From Microterricola viridarii (GTDB lineage Bacteria; Actinomycetota; Actinomycetes; Actinomycetales; Microbacteriaceae), in assembly GCF_001542775.1 (NCBI RefSeq), contig NZ_CP014145.1, positions 682,001 through 746,000 of the forward strand: a stretch of 64,000 bases of DNA. Direction: 5' to 3'. Below are positions 34,917 to 44,214 of the stretch, piece after piece; within the stretch, counting starts at the first letter, position 1, and the number at the start of each line of letters is the position of its first letter. The notes beneath the pieces were generated by a model. That model saw only the letters and a program-made list of their open reading frames with translations, was not told the DNA's origin and did no database searches. Position numbers and translations under genes: made by a program.

Positions 34917-35861
34917 CTACGCGCCGGGGGCCTCGGGCGCGGCATCCGCGCCGCCACGGGGCAGGGCCTTGCGGATGACGCCGCCCACCGCCCCGCTGAC
35001 CCCGCCGAACGCGCCACCGACGGCGCCGCTCACAGCGCCACCGACGCGGGCGCCGCCGCGCACGACGGACGTGCCGAGACCGGCGACCCGGTTCGCGCCC
35101 GCACGCAGCGTCACGGTGCGCTCCACCGGCTCCAGCTCGAACGGCAGCGTCGGGGGCGCCGCGCCGAAGCCGAGCCGGGCGTTGTGCAGCACGCGCTTGC
35201 CGAGCATGTTGTTGCCGATGCCGCCGATGGCGGCACCGATGCCGAAGGGCAGTGCCTTGCCCACCACGCTGGCGCCGCCGCGCACCGCGAACTGGCGGAT
35301 GAACGCCGTCTTCATGCGGTCCAGCAGCGGACCCATCAGGGTGGCGGGAATGGCGCTGGTCACCATCTCGCCCCAGTACATGTTGCGGGTGAACGTGCCG
35401 CCCGTGAACTGCCCGGCGAGGTTGCGCACCAGGTCGCTGCCCTCGCGACCGAGCATGAGCGTCATGACGAGCGCGCGGGCGCGGTCCGGGTCGTTGACGG
35501 CGATGCCGTGCACCTCGGCCACCGACTGGGCGAACAACGCGGTCGCCTCCAGGAACCCGGCCGTCTCCACGCCGGAGAGCGCCAGCGTGACGCCGGTGCC
35601 GATCGCAGGGATCACCGCCGTCGCGCCGACGGCTGCACCGCCGGTGGTGACGGCGGCCAGGTAGCGCAACTCCAGGATGCGCACGAGCTGGTCGGGGGTG
35701 GCATCCGGATACCTGCGCCGGATGGAGCGGATGTGCGCCACCACGATGGGCCGCTGCACGGCCAGCGCCCGGTCGATTCCGCGCACCAGGCCGTGCGGCA
35801 GCTCGCCACCGCGGGGCGTGCCCCCGGTGGGCGAGATGATCGGTTTCACTTTTCTGGCCAC
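34917..35861 (-). CDS. Conserved hypothetical protein, glycine/valine-rich
   Basis: 314 residues from ATG 35861. The first 70 residues are polar (HIRSIRRRYPDATPDQLVRI). A hydrophobic stretch follows (AAVTTGGAAVGATAVIPAIG), then weakly hydrophobic helices including GASVVGKALPFGIGAAIGGI. A C-terminal glycine repeat (VGGAVSGAVGGAFGGVSGAV) ends it. It looks like a membrane-inserting or membrane-associated protein of actinobacteria. I do not recognise a function. It is encoded against the direction of the wall-polymer genes, so it is probably not part of that operon. Confidence 0.75.
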   Translation of the reverse strand: MARKVKPIISPTGGTPRGGELPHGLVRGIDRALAVQRPIVVAHIRSIRRRYPDATPDQLVRILELRYLAAVTTGGAAVGATAVIPAIGTGVTLALSGVETAGFLEATALFAQSVAEVHGIAVNDPDRARALVMTLMLGREGSDLVRNLAGQFTGGTFTRNMYWGEMVTSAIPATLMGPLLDRMKTAFIRQFAVRGGASVVGKALPFGIGAAIGGIGNNMLGKRVLHNARLGFGAAPPTLPFELEPVERTVTLRAGANRVAGLGTSVVRGGARVGGAVSGAVGGAFGGVSGAVGGVIRKALPRGGADAAPEAPGA

Positions 35862-35950
35862 GAGCCGATCCTAGATGCTGCCACCCCCGCCGGCCTGAGC
35901 CAATGCCGAGAGCGCCGGGCGCAGCACCGGGTCGGCGGTAGCCTGAGGGC

Positions 35951-36574
35951 ATGGCCACTCTCATCACCGAAGACGACATCGACAACTTGGAACTCCGCGA
36001 CTTCGACGAGGTGGCGGGCAGCGTCACCGGTGGGGTGGCCGAGCACCTCGAGAAGGCCGCCATCTTCGAGGAGTGGGCGACGGATGCCGACGCCTACACG
36101 CTCGACGAGGGGCTGACCCCGGCGCAGCTGCTGGTCGTAGCCGCTGAGCACCTGCAGATGGGCCGCGACTACGAGGAGGGGTTCCGGGTTGCCCGTGCTG
36201 CTGCCGCGCACCCGTCCGCGCAGCCGTTCGAGGCGCACCCGACGTTGATCTCGCTACACCTGGAGCTGGACCAGCGCGATGAGGCGCTGGCGTTGGCCGA
36301 CGAGGTGCGCACCGGCGGGGCATCCGAGCTCGGCATCTACGAGATGATCGCCTCCAGCTTCGAGCTGGCCGACGAACTGGCGCTGGCCGAGCGCTGGTAC
36401 GCGATCGCTCTGCGTGCGCTCGACAAGGTGAACCTGGAGAGCCCGGCCGACCGGCTCTCGCTGCTCTCCGGCCGCTACCGGGTGCGCAGGGACGCAGGCA
36501 AGCCGCAGGACGTGCTGGACGCCGAGACCGAGCAGCTGCGCGCCGCGCAGGGCATGGACCCGCTCGACTCCTGA
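35951..36574 (+). CDS. Tetratricopeptide-like helical hypothetical protein
   Basis: 207 residues from ATG 35951. After an acidic N-terminus it is all helical, with degenerate TPR-like repeats (PAQLLVVAAEHLQMGRDYEE, RDEALALADEVRTGGAS, ELALAERWYAIALRALDKVN). There is no signal peptide or membrane segment. It is probably a cytoplasmic scaffold. It is convergent with the exporter genes downstream and divergent from the 34917 gene. Confidence 0.75.
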   Translation: MATLITEDDIDNLELRDFDEVAGSVTGGVAEHLEKAAIFEEWATDADAYTLDEGLTPAQLLVVAAEHLQMGRDYEEGFRVARAAAAHPSAQPFEAHPTLISLHLELDQRDEALALADEVRTGGASELGIYEMIASSFELADELALAERWYAIALRALDKVNLESPADRLSLLSGRYRVRRDAGKPQDVLDAETEQLRAAQGMDPLDS

Positions 36575-36599
36575 GCAGGCGCGGCTCACCGCGGGTAGG

Positions 36600-37349
36600 T
36601 CAGGCTGCGCCGTAGTCGGCGTTGTAGCGGGCCAGCACCTCGGCGATCGGGGCGTCGAGCACGAGAGCCCCCTTGTCGAGGTAGAGGCCGCGCGTGCAGA
36701 AGCGGCGCAGGTCGCGCTCGTTGTGCGAGACGAAGAAGAGAGTGCGGCCGCCGGCCAGCAGCTCCTCGATGCGCTTGTAGCATTTCTCGCGGAACGCCTT
36801 GTCGCCGACGGCGAGCACCTCGTCGACGAGGATGATCGGCTCCTCAAGCCGGGAGATCACGGCGAAGGCGATGCGCACCTTCATGCCGCTGGACAGGTGC
36901 TTGTATGGCGTGTCGAGGAAGTCGCCGATCTCGGCGAAGTCGATGATCTCGTCGAAGCGGGCGTCGATCATGGCCTTAGTCATGCCGTGCAGGCCGGCCG
37001 TCAGGTAGACGTTGTCGCGCACCGAGAGATCGTCGACGAAGCCGCCGGTGATCTCGATCAGCGGGGCGACGCCCTTCTTCACGTCGACGGTGCCCTCGTC
37101 CGGCAGGATCACGCCGGCGACGAGCTTCAGCAGCGTCGACTTGCCCTGGCCGTTGCGCCCGACGACGCCGATCGATTCGCCGGCGTGCACGTCGATGCTC
37201 ACATTGCGCAGCGCCCAGAACTCACCGGGCCGGCTGCGCCTCTTTGCGCCAGCGAAGAGGTCTTTGAAGTTGCGCCGTCCGCGACGATTGCGACGAAAGC
37301 GGATGCCGGCATCCTGCACCGTCATCACCACCTCGGTTGTGGTGGGCAT
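36600..37349 (-). CDS. TagH-like ABC exporter ATPase for wall polysaccharide
   Basis: 249 residues from ATG 37349, which overlaps the permease stop (TGATG). Walker A is GRNGQGKS. The signature is LSSGMKVRIAFA in place of LSGGQ, characteristic of O-antigen/teichoic-acid exporters. Walker B is IILVDEVLAVGD, and the H-loop is FVSHN. ALRNVSIDVHAGESIGVVG precedes Walker A. It energises flipping of a lipid-linked glycopolymer together with the permease upstream. It lacks the extra C-terminal binding domain of long forms such as Wzt. Confidence 0.94.
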   Translation of the reverse strand: MPTTTEVVMTVQDAGIRFRRNRRGRRNFKDLFAGAKRRSRPGEFWALRNVSIDVHAGESIGVVGRNGQGKSTLLKLVAGVILPDEGTVDVKKGVAPLIEITGGFVDDLSVRDNVYLTAGLHGMTKAMIDARFDEIIDFAEIGDFLDTPYKHLSSGMKVRIAFAVISRLEEPIILVDEVLAVGDKAFREKCYKRIEELLAGGRTLFFVSHNERDLRRFCTRGLYLDKGALVLDAPIAEVLARYNADYGAA

Positions 37350-38152
37350 CAGATCTCCTTCAGCACGGCGCGCTCGAGGCGCCGGAAGACGAGCACGCCG
37401 AGCCCGAGCAGCGCGAGCGACACAGCCGCAGACACGGCGACGGCGAACCAGTCGAGCTCGTCGGGGAAGAACCCGGACCGGTAGATCCCGAAGATTCCGG
37501 TGAGCGGGTTGAACGCGGCCCAGAAGTGCAGGTTCTCTGGCAGGTCGGAGGTGCCGTAGATGATCGGCGAGGCATAGAACAGGAAGCGCAGCACCAGCTT
37601 GGTGGCCCGCTCCAGGTCGCGGAAGAACACGACGAGCGGCGCGACGATCAGGCCGATACCGACGGTCAGAACCGTCTGGATGATGATCGCCAGCGGGAAG
37701 AGCAGGATGTTGATGTTGACGGTGGCGCCGGCGACGATGGCGAACAGCGCGAGCACCGGAATGGACGCCAGAAACTCGATGCCCTTGGAGAGCACGAGCC
37801 GGTTGACCCAGATGGTGCGCGGGATCTTCGTCGAACGGATCAGCTTCGCCTCGCGCAGGAACGCGCGGGTCGAGTCGGAGACCGTGCCGTTGAACCACAT
37901 CCACGGCAGCAATGCCGTGAGCAGGAACACGATGTACGGATCGCTGCCGACGGGGCGCTGGAACACCTGGGTGAAGACGAACCAGTAGATCCCCGACATG
38001 ATGAGCGGGTCGAGGATCGACCAGACGTAGCCGAGCGCCGACGTCGAGTAGCGCACCCGCAGATCGCGGCGCGTGAGCAGCCAGAGCGCATGACGGTACC
38101 GTGCAAACGGCGACCAGACCGGGCGCTCCTCAGCGATTGAACTCACAGGCAC
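37349..38152 (-). CDS. TagG-like ABC-2 exporter permease
   Basis: 267 residues from GTG 38152 with six hydrophobic segments. ABC-2 polysaccharide exporter features: YSTSALGYVWSILDPLIMSG, WMWFNGTVSDSTRAFLREAK, LIRSTKIPRTIWVNRLVLSK and YASPIIYGTSDLPE. It forms the membrane channel for the exporter whose ATPase gene overlaps its stop codon. Substrate inferred from the locus: a lipid-linked wall glycopolymer. Confidence 0.93.
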   Translation of the reverse strand: MPVSSIAEERPVWSPFARYRHALWLLTRRDLRVRYSTSALGYVWSILDPLIMSGIYWFVFTQVFQRPVGSDPYIVFLLTALLPWMWFNGTVSDSTRAFLREAKLIRSTKIPRTIWVNRLVLSKGIEFLASIPVLALFAIVAGATVNINILLFPLAIIIQTVLTVGIGLIVAPLVVFFRDLERATKLVLRFLFYASPIIYGTSDLPENLHFWAAFNPLTGIFGIYRSGFFPDELDWFAVAVSAAVSLALLGLGVLVFRRLERAVLKEI

Positions 38153-38221
38153 TATCGTATGGGCGCGCGACGCACTGGTCGTGCACTACGACCCCGCGAA
38201 CTGCTGACGAAGCTAATGGGA

Positions 38222-38914
38222 CTAGACGAAGAGGTTCGCCCGGGCGAGGTCTTCGGCGAAGTCCACCTCGACCGCGTACAGGTCGGAGATATCGACCGGC
38301 TCGACCAGCAGGCCGAACTTCTCGATGGCGACCTCGAGTCCACGCTCGAAGTAGTCCTGGTCGCCGACCTTGGCCAGCTCGCGCTGGAACACGGCCTTGT
38401 CGGCGGCAGAGATGTAGTTGATGCCGACGGCCTCGCCGAGACCGCCCTTGACCGTCTTGGAGAGCTCCTTGATGTAGCCCTCGGCGCTGGTCGTGTACTT
38501 GACCTCTTCGTCGGAGACCTTCGAGGTGTTGACGGTGACGAAGCTCTGGTCGCGGGCGATCATGGCCGCGGCGCGGTCGAGGATGCGCGGGTCGAAGACG
38601 ACGTCGCCGTTCATCCAGAGCACGCCGCCGGGCTGCGACGCCTGCAGGGCGCGCAGAAGGCTCTTGGAGGTGTTCGTCTGGTCGTACTCTTCGTTGTAGA
38701 CGAAGGACGCCTGCGGGAACGCCTCGATGATGTGCTCGAGCTTGTAGCCGACGACGATGGTGACCTTGGCGGTGTCGCCGAAGGCGTGCTCGATGTTGTC
38801 GAACTGCTGGCCCATGATGGTGCGGCCATCGCTCAGCTCGGTGAGCGGCTTCGGCAGCGAGCGTCCGAGACGGCTTCCCATGCCAGCGGCAAGAATTACG
38901 ACCTGGGTGGTCAC
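38222..38914 (-). CDS. Sugar/alcohol-phosphate nucleotidyltransferase
   Basis: 230 residues from GTG 38914. GAGGAG lies 7 bases upstream in the transcript, which favours this start over one further upstream. The NTP-transferase signature is VVILAAGMGSRLGRSLPKPL (GxGxRxxxxxPKP), with the metal-site Asp in GVLWMNGDVVF and ends with DLYAVEVDFAEDLARA. LicC/IPCT-type cytidylyltransferases have this size and layout. With a CDP-alcohol phosphotransferase and a TagF-like enzyme nearby, formation of a CDP-activated precursor is the likely role. The exact substrate (glycerol-, choline- or inositol-phosphate) is not determined. Confidence 0.85.
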   Translation of the reverse strand: MTTQVVILAAGMGSRLGRSLPKPLTELSDGRTIMGQQFDNIEHAFGDTAKVTIVVGYKLEHIIEAFPQASFVYNEEYDQTNTSKSLLRALQASQPGGVLWMNGDVVFDPRILDRAAAMIARDQSFVTVNTSKVSDEEVKYTTSAEGYIKELSKTVKGGLGEAVGINYISAADKAVFQRELAKVGDQDYFERGLEVAIEKFGLLVEPVDISDLYAVEVDFAEDLARANLFV

Positions 38915-39190
38915 GATGAGGCTCCTCAAGGAAAGATCGGGAGAACCGCTGCTGGTGCAGCGTCGCGAGCTTCTCTCGTGCACTGTTCACCGCGGGTTCA
39001 CCCGTACGTTTACGTTAAGACACGCCATTATGCCTCCCGGAATTCTACCGTGGCACCTACTTGGGGGCTGCCGTGAGCGGCGGAACGTATCCACTTCGTT
39101 ATGTGCTGCTCGGGACTTTCACAGATTCGGATTCCGGGTTCGGGCCGTGCACACGGCGATTGCGGGCGGGGTCTTTGGTAGCTTTGCTGA

Positions 39191-40903
39191 GTGACTTCCT
39201 TGCCGTACGACGCCACTGACACCGCTCCCCAAGAACTGACTTCGGGGGCGGCCGCACCGAAGGGGCGTACCCAGCGAACCCCGGCGAAGACCACCACGGC
39301 GCGCACGACCGCTGCCACGAAGGCCCCCGCAGCGACCGCGGATGCCGCGACGACCGCGGCACCGAAGCAGACGGCCGCCAAGACGCCCGCTGCGAAGACG
39401 GCTGCCGCGAAGACAACCGCCGCCAAGAAGGCAGCCGCGAAGACGACGGCAGCCAAGACGAGCTCCGCGAAGACGACGACAGCCAAGACGACCGCCGCCA
39501 CGAAGAAGACGGGCGCCGCAACGACGGCGACCGCGGCGAAGAAGGCAACGGCCGCCAAGTCCAGCGCCGCCAGCTCCACGGCCGCGAAGACCTCGGCCGT
39601 CAAGAGCAGCGCAGCCAAATCCGCCGCTGTGAAGTCGACCACGGCCAAGACGACGGCTGCCAAGGCCGCTGCAACGAAGGCTGCGGCTACGAAGGCAGCC
39701 GCGGCGAAGATCGCCGCGACAGCGGCCGCCGTCTCCGTGGCCGCCGAGGTCGTGGATGACGGCCACCTCACGGTCGCCGCTGCCGCCTCCAAGCCGGTCC
39801 AGCCCGCTCCCGCTCCCGCTCCCGCTCCCGAGCCGGTAGCTGAGCCTGAACCCGAGCTCGCACCTGAAATTGAGCCCGAGCCCGTAGCGGACGCCCCCGC
39901 AGTCAGCGCTGCAGCCGCCACCGCGGTGGAGGTCGTCGCCGCTGCGGAGGCCGCTGCTCCGACGCCGGACGCCGCCGAGACGCCCGCCGCCGAGACGCCC
40001 GCCGACGAGACGCCAGCCGACGAGACGTCCGCTGCCGAGGCGCCAGCCGATGAGACGCCCGCTGTCCGTCCGCCGTCCGCCGCGGCCCGCGCGAAGAAGA
40101 AGAACGCGCGTCGGGTCGCAGCGGTCGCCCCGGCATCCGACGCCCCCGTCGTGCTGCAGATCAGCACGCTCAGCAAGCAATTCGGCGAGATGCGGGCCGT
40201 CGACAACATCGACCTGGCCGTGCGCACCGGATCCTTCTACGGCATCGTCGGGCCCAACGGCGCCGGCAAGACGACGACGCTCTCCATGGTCACCGGCCTG
40301 CTGCGACCGGATTCCGGCAGCGTGCAGGTGCACGGCATCGACGTCTGGGGCGACCCCGGCGCCGCCAAGCGCGCGATCGGCGTTCTGCCAGACAGGCTAC
40401 GGCTATTCGACCGGCTCACGGGCGCCCAATTGCTGTACTACTCGGGGATCCTGCGTGGCCTCGACAACGCCTCGGTGCGCGAGCGCTCGGCCGATCTGGC
40501 CGCTGCCTTCGGTCTGGAAGACGCTCTCAACCGCCTGGTCGCCGACTACTCCGCCGGCATGACGAAGAAGATCGCCCTCGCCTGCGCGATGATCCACTCG
40601 CCGCGCCTGCTGGTGCTCGACGAGCCGTTCGAGGCCGTCGACCCCGTCTCGGCTGCGAACCTGATCGAGATCCTGCAGCGCTACGTGGCCGCCGGCGGAA
40701 CGGTGGTGCTCTCCAGCCACGGCATGGACCTGATCGAGCGCGTCTGCGACAGCGTCGCCATCATCGTGCAGGGCCAGGTCTTGGCATCCGGAACACTCGA
40801 CGAGGTACGGGGGAAGGCGTCGCTCGAAGAGCGCTTCGTCGAGCTCGCCGGTGGACGCAAGGCTGCGGAGGGGATGGAATGGTTGCACAGTTTCTCGGAC
40901 TAA
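39191..40903 (+). CDS. ABC transporter ATPase with histone-H1-like N-terminal extension
   Basis: 570 residues from GTG 39191. Residues 1 to about 190 are Lys/Ala/Thr-rich repeats (AAKTTAAK-type), like histone H1 or mycobacterial Hup tails. About 190-300 is Pro/Glu/Ala-rich (ETPADETPADE). A basic joint KKKNARR follows. The ABC domain starts near 318: LQISTLSKQFGEMRAVDNID, Walker A GPNGAGKT, signature YSAGMTKKIALA, Walker B LLVLDEPFEAVD and H-loop SSHG. The ATPase powers the ABC-2-like permease encoded by the next gene, which overlaps it. The extension is not needed for an ABC ATPase and is the odd part: it could bind nucleic acid or wall polymer, or be a disordered tether. Confidence 0.88.
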   Translation: MTSLPYDATDTAPQELTSGAAAPKGRTQRTPAKTTTARTTAATKAPAATADAATTAAPKQTAAKTPAAKTAAAKTTAAKKAAAKTTAAKTSSAKTTTAKTTAATKKTGAATTATAAKKATAAKSSAASSTAAKTSAVKSSAAKSAAVKSTTAKTTAAKAAATKAAATKAAAAKIAATAAAVSVAAEVVDDGHLTVAAAASKPVQPAPAPAPAPEPVAEPEPELAPEIEPEPVADAPAVSAAAATAVEVVAAAEAAAPTPDAAETPAAETPADETPADETSAAEAPADETPAVRPPSAAARAKKKNARRVAAVAPASDAPVVLQISTLSKQFGEMRAVDNIDLAVRTGSFYGIVGPNGAGKTTTLSMVTGLLRPDSGSVQVHGIDVWGDPGAAKRAIGVLPDRLRLFDRLTGAQLLYYSGILRGLDNASVRERSADLAAAFGLEDALNRLVADYSAGMTKKIALACAMIHSPRLLVLDEPFEAVDPVSAANLIEILQRYVAAGGTVVLSSHGMDLIERVCDSVAIIVQGQVLASGTLDEVRGKASLEERFVELAGGRKAAEGMEWLHSFSD

Positions 40904-42453
40904 AGCTCCGACTGCTGGGCAATCTGTTCCGGCGTAGTCCCTGGCAGCTCGTTGGCATGATTCTCGGGCTGGCCTACGGCCTCGGCCTGGCTGTCCTCCT
41001 GACGACTGCCCTCATCGCTCTGCGCTTCGTGCCGGAGACCGAGCCGATCCGCGACATCATCGTGATCGGTGGCTCTCTGGTGGTGCTCGGATTCCTGATC
41101 ATCCCGCTGATCTTCGGCCTGGACGACACCATGGATCCGCGCGCCTTCGCGCTGTTCGGGATGCCCAACCGGTCCCTCTCGTTCGGCCTCGCGCTCAGCG
41201 CCCTCATCGGGGTCCCGGCCGTCGCGCTCTCCATCGTGCTCGTCGGCTACATCTTCACCTGGACTCGCGGCATCGGCGAGACGCTATTGGCGATCATGGC
41301 GGCAGCGCTCGCACTGGCCACCTGCCTCCTGTTGGCGCGGGTCACCACCTCTGTTGCCTCCTTCCTGCTCTCCACCCGGCGCTCCCGCGAGTTCTCCGGC
41401 GTCATCGGCCTGTTCGCGATCGTCATGATCTCGCCGGTCGTGATCCTGCTCAGCAACGTGGATTGGGCCGAGAACGGCGCCACCGTGTTCTCTGCACTCG
41501 CGGACGCACTCAGCTGGACGCCGTTCGGCGCCGTCTGGGCGATCCCCGGCGACGCCTCCAACGGCGAGTGGGGCCAGGCACTGCTGAAGCTGCTCATCGC
41601 CGGCGCCTCCCTCTGGCTGCTCTGGCTGGCCTGGCAGGCGCTCGTGGCGCGGATGCTGGTGACGCCCAGCCGGGAGGCACCGAGCAAGGCGTACCACGGC
41701 ATCGGCTGGTTCGACCGGCTGCCGCACAACCCGAGCGGGGCCATCGCCGCCCGCAGCATCACCTACTGGACGCGGGATGCCCGCTACTGGGTGTCGCTGA
41801 TCATGATCCCCGTGCTCCCCGTCATCCTGATCCTCTCGCTCAGCGTCGGCGGTGTCGGCAGCGGCTACCTGGCCTTGCTGCCGGTGCCCGTGATGAGCCT
41901 GTTCCTCGGCTGGACCATCCACAACGACGTGGCCTACGACAGCACCGCGATCTGGCTGCACGTGACCTCAGGCACGCGCGGTCTCGCCGACCGGATAGGC
42001 CGGCTGGTTCCGGCGCTCGTCCTGGGCGTGATCGTGATCGGCCTCGGCACCGGCGTGAGCATGCTGCTGCACCAGGACTGGTCGGCGATGCCGTCGCTGC
42101 TCGGCGTGAGCACGTGCCTGTTCCTCGGCGGCCTCGGCTTCGGCAGCTACACCTCCGCCCGCTTCCCCTACCCGGTCACGAAGCCGGGGGACAGCCCGTT
42201 CGCACAGCCGCAGTCCTCGGGAACGGCTGCAGCACTCGTGCAGTCGCTCACCCTGTTCGGCACGGTCCTGCTCGCCGCCCCGGCCGTCGGCTTCGCCGTG
42301 CTCGGCTTCACGCAGAACCCGGAGTGGCACCTGGCGTCGCTGCTCGCCGGCTGCGGTGTGGGCGTCGTGGCGCTGATCATCGGCGTCGCGGCGGGCGCGC
42401 GCACCTTCGAGCGGCGCGGGCCGGAACTGCTCGCAGCCGCCTTGCGGGCGTAG
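40879..42453 (+). CDS. ABC transporter membrane protein
   Basis: 524 residues from ATG 40879, overlapping the ATPase gene by 25 bases. About 10-12 hydrophobic segments are visible, in pairs (LVGMILGLAYGLGLAVLLTT, VVALIIGVAAGARTFERRG). A cytoplasmic loop near residues 260-300 reads RSITYWTRDARYWVSL, a pattern seen in ABC-2-type permeases of actinobacteria. The substrate is unknown. It forms an exporter with the histone-like ATPase. Confidence 0.85.
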   Translation: MVAQFLGLKLRLLGNLFRRSPWQLVGMILGLAYGLGLAVLLTTALIALRFVPETEPIRDIIVIGGSLVVLGFLIIPLIFGLDDTMDPRAFALFGMPNRSLSFGLALSALIGVPAVALSIVLVGYIFTWTRGIGETLLAIMAAALALATCLLLARVTTSVASFLLSTRRSREFSGVIGLFAIVMISPVVILLSNVDWAENGATVFSALADALSWTPFGAVWAIPGDASNGEWGQALLKLLIAGASLWLLWLAWQALVARMLVTPSREAPSKAYHGIGWFDRLPHNPSGAIAARSITYWTRDARYWVSLIMIPVLPVILILSLSVGGVGSGYLALLPVPVMSLFLGWTIHNDVAYDSTAIWLHVTSGTRGLADRIGRLVPALVLGVIVIGLGTGVSMLLHQDWSAMPSLLGVSTCLFLGGLGFGSYTSARFPYPVTKPGDSPFAQPQSSGTAAALVQSLTLFGTVLLAAPAVGFAVLGFTQNPEWHLASLLAGCGVGVVALIIGVAAGARTFERRGPELLAAALRA

Positions 42454-42471
42454 GCGCGGTATTCTTGAGGC

Positions 42472-42759
42472 ATGTCTGAACTCTTCCGCGCGAGCATCGC
42501 CGACCCGGGTATGCCCGGCGGCGGAACGTCCACCCTCGACCGTGAGCTCGAAGAACTGCTCAACCAGGAGTCGATCGAGCCCGGCGACCACGAGCGCTTC
42601 TCGCACTATGTGAAGAAGGAGAAGATCCTGCAGTCGGCCCTGACCGGCAAGCCCGTGCGGGCACTCTGCGGCAAGAAGTGGACCCCGGGCCGCGACCCGG
42701 AGAAGTTCCCCGTCTGCCCGAGCTGCAAAGAGATCTACGAAAAGATGAAGAGCGAGTAA
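42472..42759 (+). CDS. DUF3039 family protein
   Basis: 95 residues. The actinobacterial DUF3039 pattern is complete: LDRELEELLNQE, GDHERFSHYVKKEKI, then ALTGKPVRALCGKKWTPGRD and FPVCPSCKEIYE. The Cys of ALCGKKW and CPSC (three cysteines, with His/Asp candidates) suggests a small metal-binding module. It starts at ATG 42472, 16 bases after the transporter stop. Role unknown. A strong terminator follows. Confidence 0.92.
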   Translation: MSELFRASIADPGMPGGGTSTLDRELEELLNQESIEPGDHERFSHYVKKEKILQSALTGKPVRALCGKKWTPGRDPEKFPVCPSCKEIYEKMKSE

Positions 42760-42781
42760 CTCGCCTCACGCATCGACAAGC

Positions 42782-42826
42782 AAGAAAAGGCTCCAAAACT
42801 CAGGTTTTGGAGCCTTTTCTTGCTTC
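42782..42826 (+). terminator. Bidirectional terminator between DUF3039 gene and pncB
   Basis: A perfect 18-bp stem (AAGAAAAGGCTCCAAAAC and its complement) with loop TCAG. A-rich and T-rich flanks on the two sides allow termination from both directions, which suits the convergent genes. Confidence 0.9.
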
Positions 42827-42866
42827 TCGATTGCGGATGCCCGTGGCCGGCGGTGCGGTCCTCGGG

Positions 42867-44186
42867 CTATCGGTACGTGGTCGGGATGACGGGATCGCCC
42901 AGCCCGAGACGGAACGCCTGCACCGGCAGTTCCTGCATCGCCTTAGCGCGGTGCTCGCGGGCCAACAGAGTGCCGGCGTGGCCGAGGTAGCGTTCGTCGG
43001 GCACGCCCTTGTGCGCGAGATGCACCAACAGCTCGCGCTCCGACTCGTTCGAGGTGCCGGCGGGGGTATCGGCCCCGACGCCCTGCACGTCCACGATCTC
43101 TTCCCGCGCCGTGCGCGTGGCATCCAGGCGACGGAAGGCGCTCTTGCGGCCGCCGACGCTGATCTTCTGGGCGCTGGCCTTGGCCACGGGGATCCAGTCC
43201 TCGCCGCGGTCGCCCTTGTGCGCGACCAGCTTGTAGACCATGCCGGCTGCCGGGGCGCCGGAGCCGGTGACGACGGAGGTGCCCACTCCGTAGCCGTCGA
43301 CGGGGGAGCCGGAGAGGCCGGCGATGGTGTGCTCGTCCAGGTCGCTCGTGACGGTGATGCGCGTGTTGACGGCGCCGAGACTGTCCAGCTGCTCGCGCAC
43401 CGCGGCCACGACCGTCGGGAGGTCGCCGGAGTCGATGCGCACGGCGCCGAGGCCGGTGCCGGCGACGGCGACGGCCAGCTCGACGCCCGCGCGGATGTCG
43501 TAGGTGTCGACCAGCAGGGTGGTGCCGGGGCCGAAGGCCGTCACCTGGGCGCGGAAGGCGTCCTCCTCGCTGTCGTGCAGCAGCGTGAATGCGTGGGCGG
43601 CGGTGCCCATCGTGGGCAGCCCCCAGCGGCGCCCGGCCTCCAGGTTGCTGGTGGCGTCGAATCCGGCGATGTAGGCGGCGCGCGCGGCGGCGACGGCGGA
43701 CTGCTCGCCGGTGCGGCGGGAGCCCATCTCGGCGATCGGGCGGCCGAGCGCGACGGACACCATGCGGGCCGCTGCGCTGGCCACGGAGGTGTCGTAGTTC
43801 AGCACGCTGAGGATCAGGGTCTCCAGGATGACGCCCTCGGCGAAGCTCGACTCGACCGTCAGCAGGGGGGAGCCGGGGAAGTAGGCCTCGCCCTCGCGGT
43901 AGCCCCAGATCTCGCCGCCGAAGCGGTAGTCGGCGAGCCAGTCCAGGGTGCCCTGGCGCACAACGTTGTTCTCGCGCAGCCAGTCGAGCTCGGCATCCTC
44001 GAAGCGGAAGGCCTGGATCAGTTCGAGCAGGCGGCCGGTTCCGGCGACGATCCCGTAGCGGCGGCCGTTCGGCAGGCGCCGGGCGAAGGCCTCGAACAGG
44101 CAGGCCCTGTCGGCGGTTCCGCTCTGCATCGCTGCGTCAACCATGGTGAGTTCGTAACGGTCGGTGAGGAGGGCAGAGCTGTTCAC
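42867..44186 (-). CDS. pncB: Nicotinate phosphoribosyltransferase
   Basis: 439 residues from GTG 44186. It converts nicotinate and PRPP (with ATP) to nicotinate mononucleotide in NAD salvage. Family motifs: [52 protein letters not shown], and [20 protein letters not shown], which contains the phosphorylated-His region variant. [31 protein letters not shown] and VRIDSGDLP complete it. The start lies only 28 bases from the divergent murI start. Confidence 0.95.
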   Translation of the reverse strand: MNSSALLTDRYELTMVDAAMQSGTADRACLFEAFARRLPNGRRYGIVAGTGRLLELIQAFRFEDAELDWLRENNVVRQGTLDWLADYRFGGEIWGYREGEAYFPGSPLLTVESSFAEGVILETLILSVLNYDTSVASAAARMVSVALGRPIAEMGSRRTGEQSAVAAARAAYIAGFDATSNLEAGRRWGLPTMGTAAHAFTLLHDSEEDAFRAQVTAFGPGTTLLVDTYDIRAGVELAVAVAGTGLGAVRIDSGDLPTVVAAVREQLDSLGAVNTRITVTSDLDEHTIAGLSGSPVDGYGVGTSVVTGSGAPAAGMVYKLVAHKGDRGEDWIPVAKASAQKISVGGRKSAFRRLDATRTAREEIVDVQGVGADTPAGTSNESERELLVHLAHKGVPDERYLGHAGTLLAREHRAKAMQELPVQAFRLGLGDPVIPTTYR

Positions 44187-44214
44187 GCAGGCCAGCCTAG
44201 TAGGGTTGATCGAC

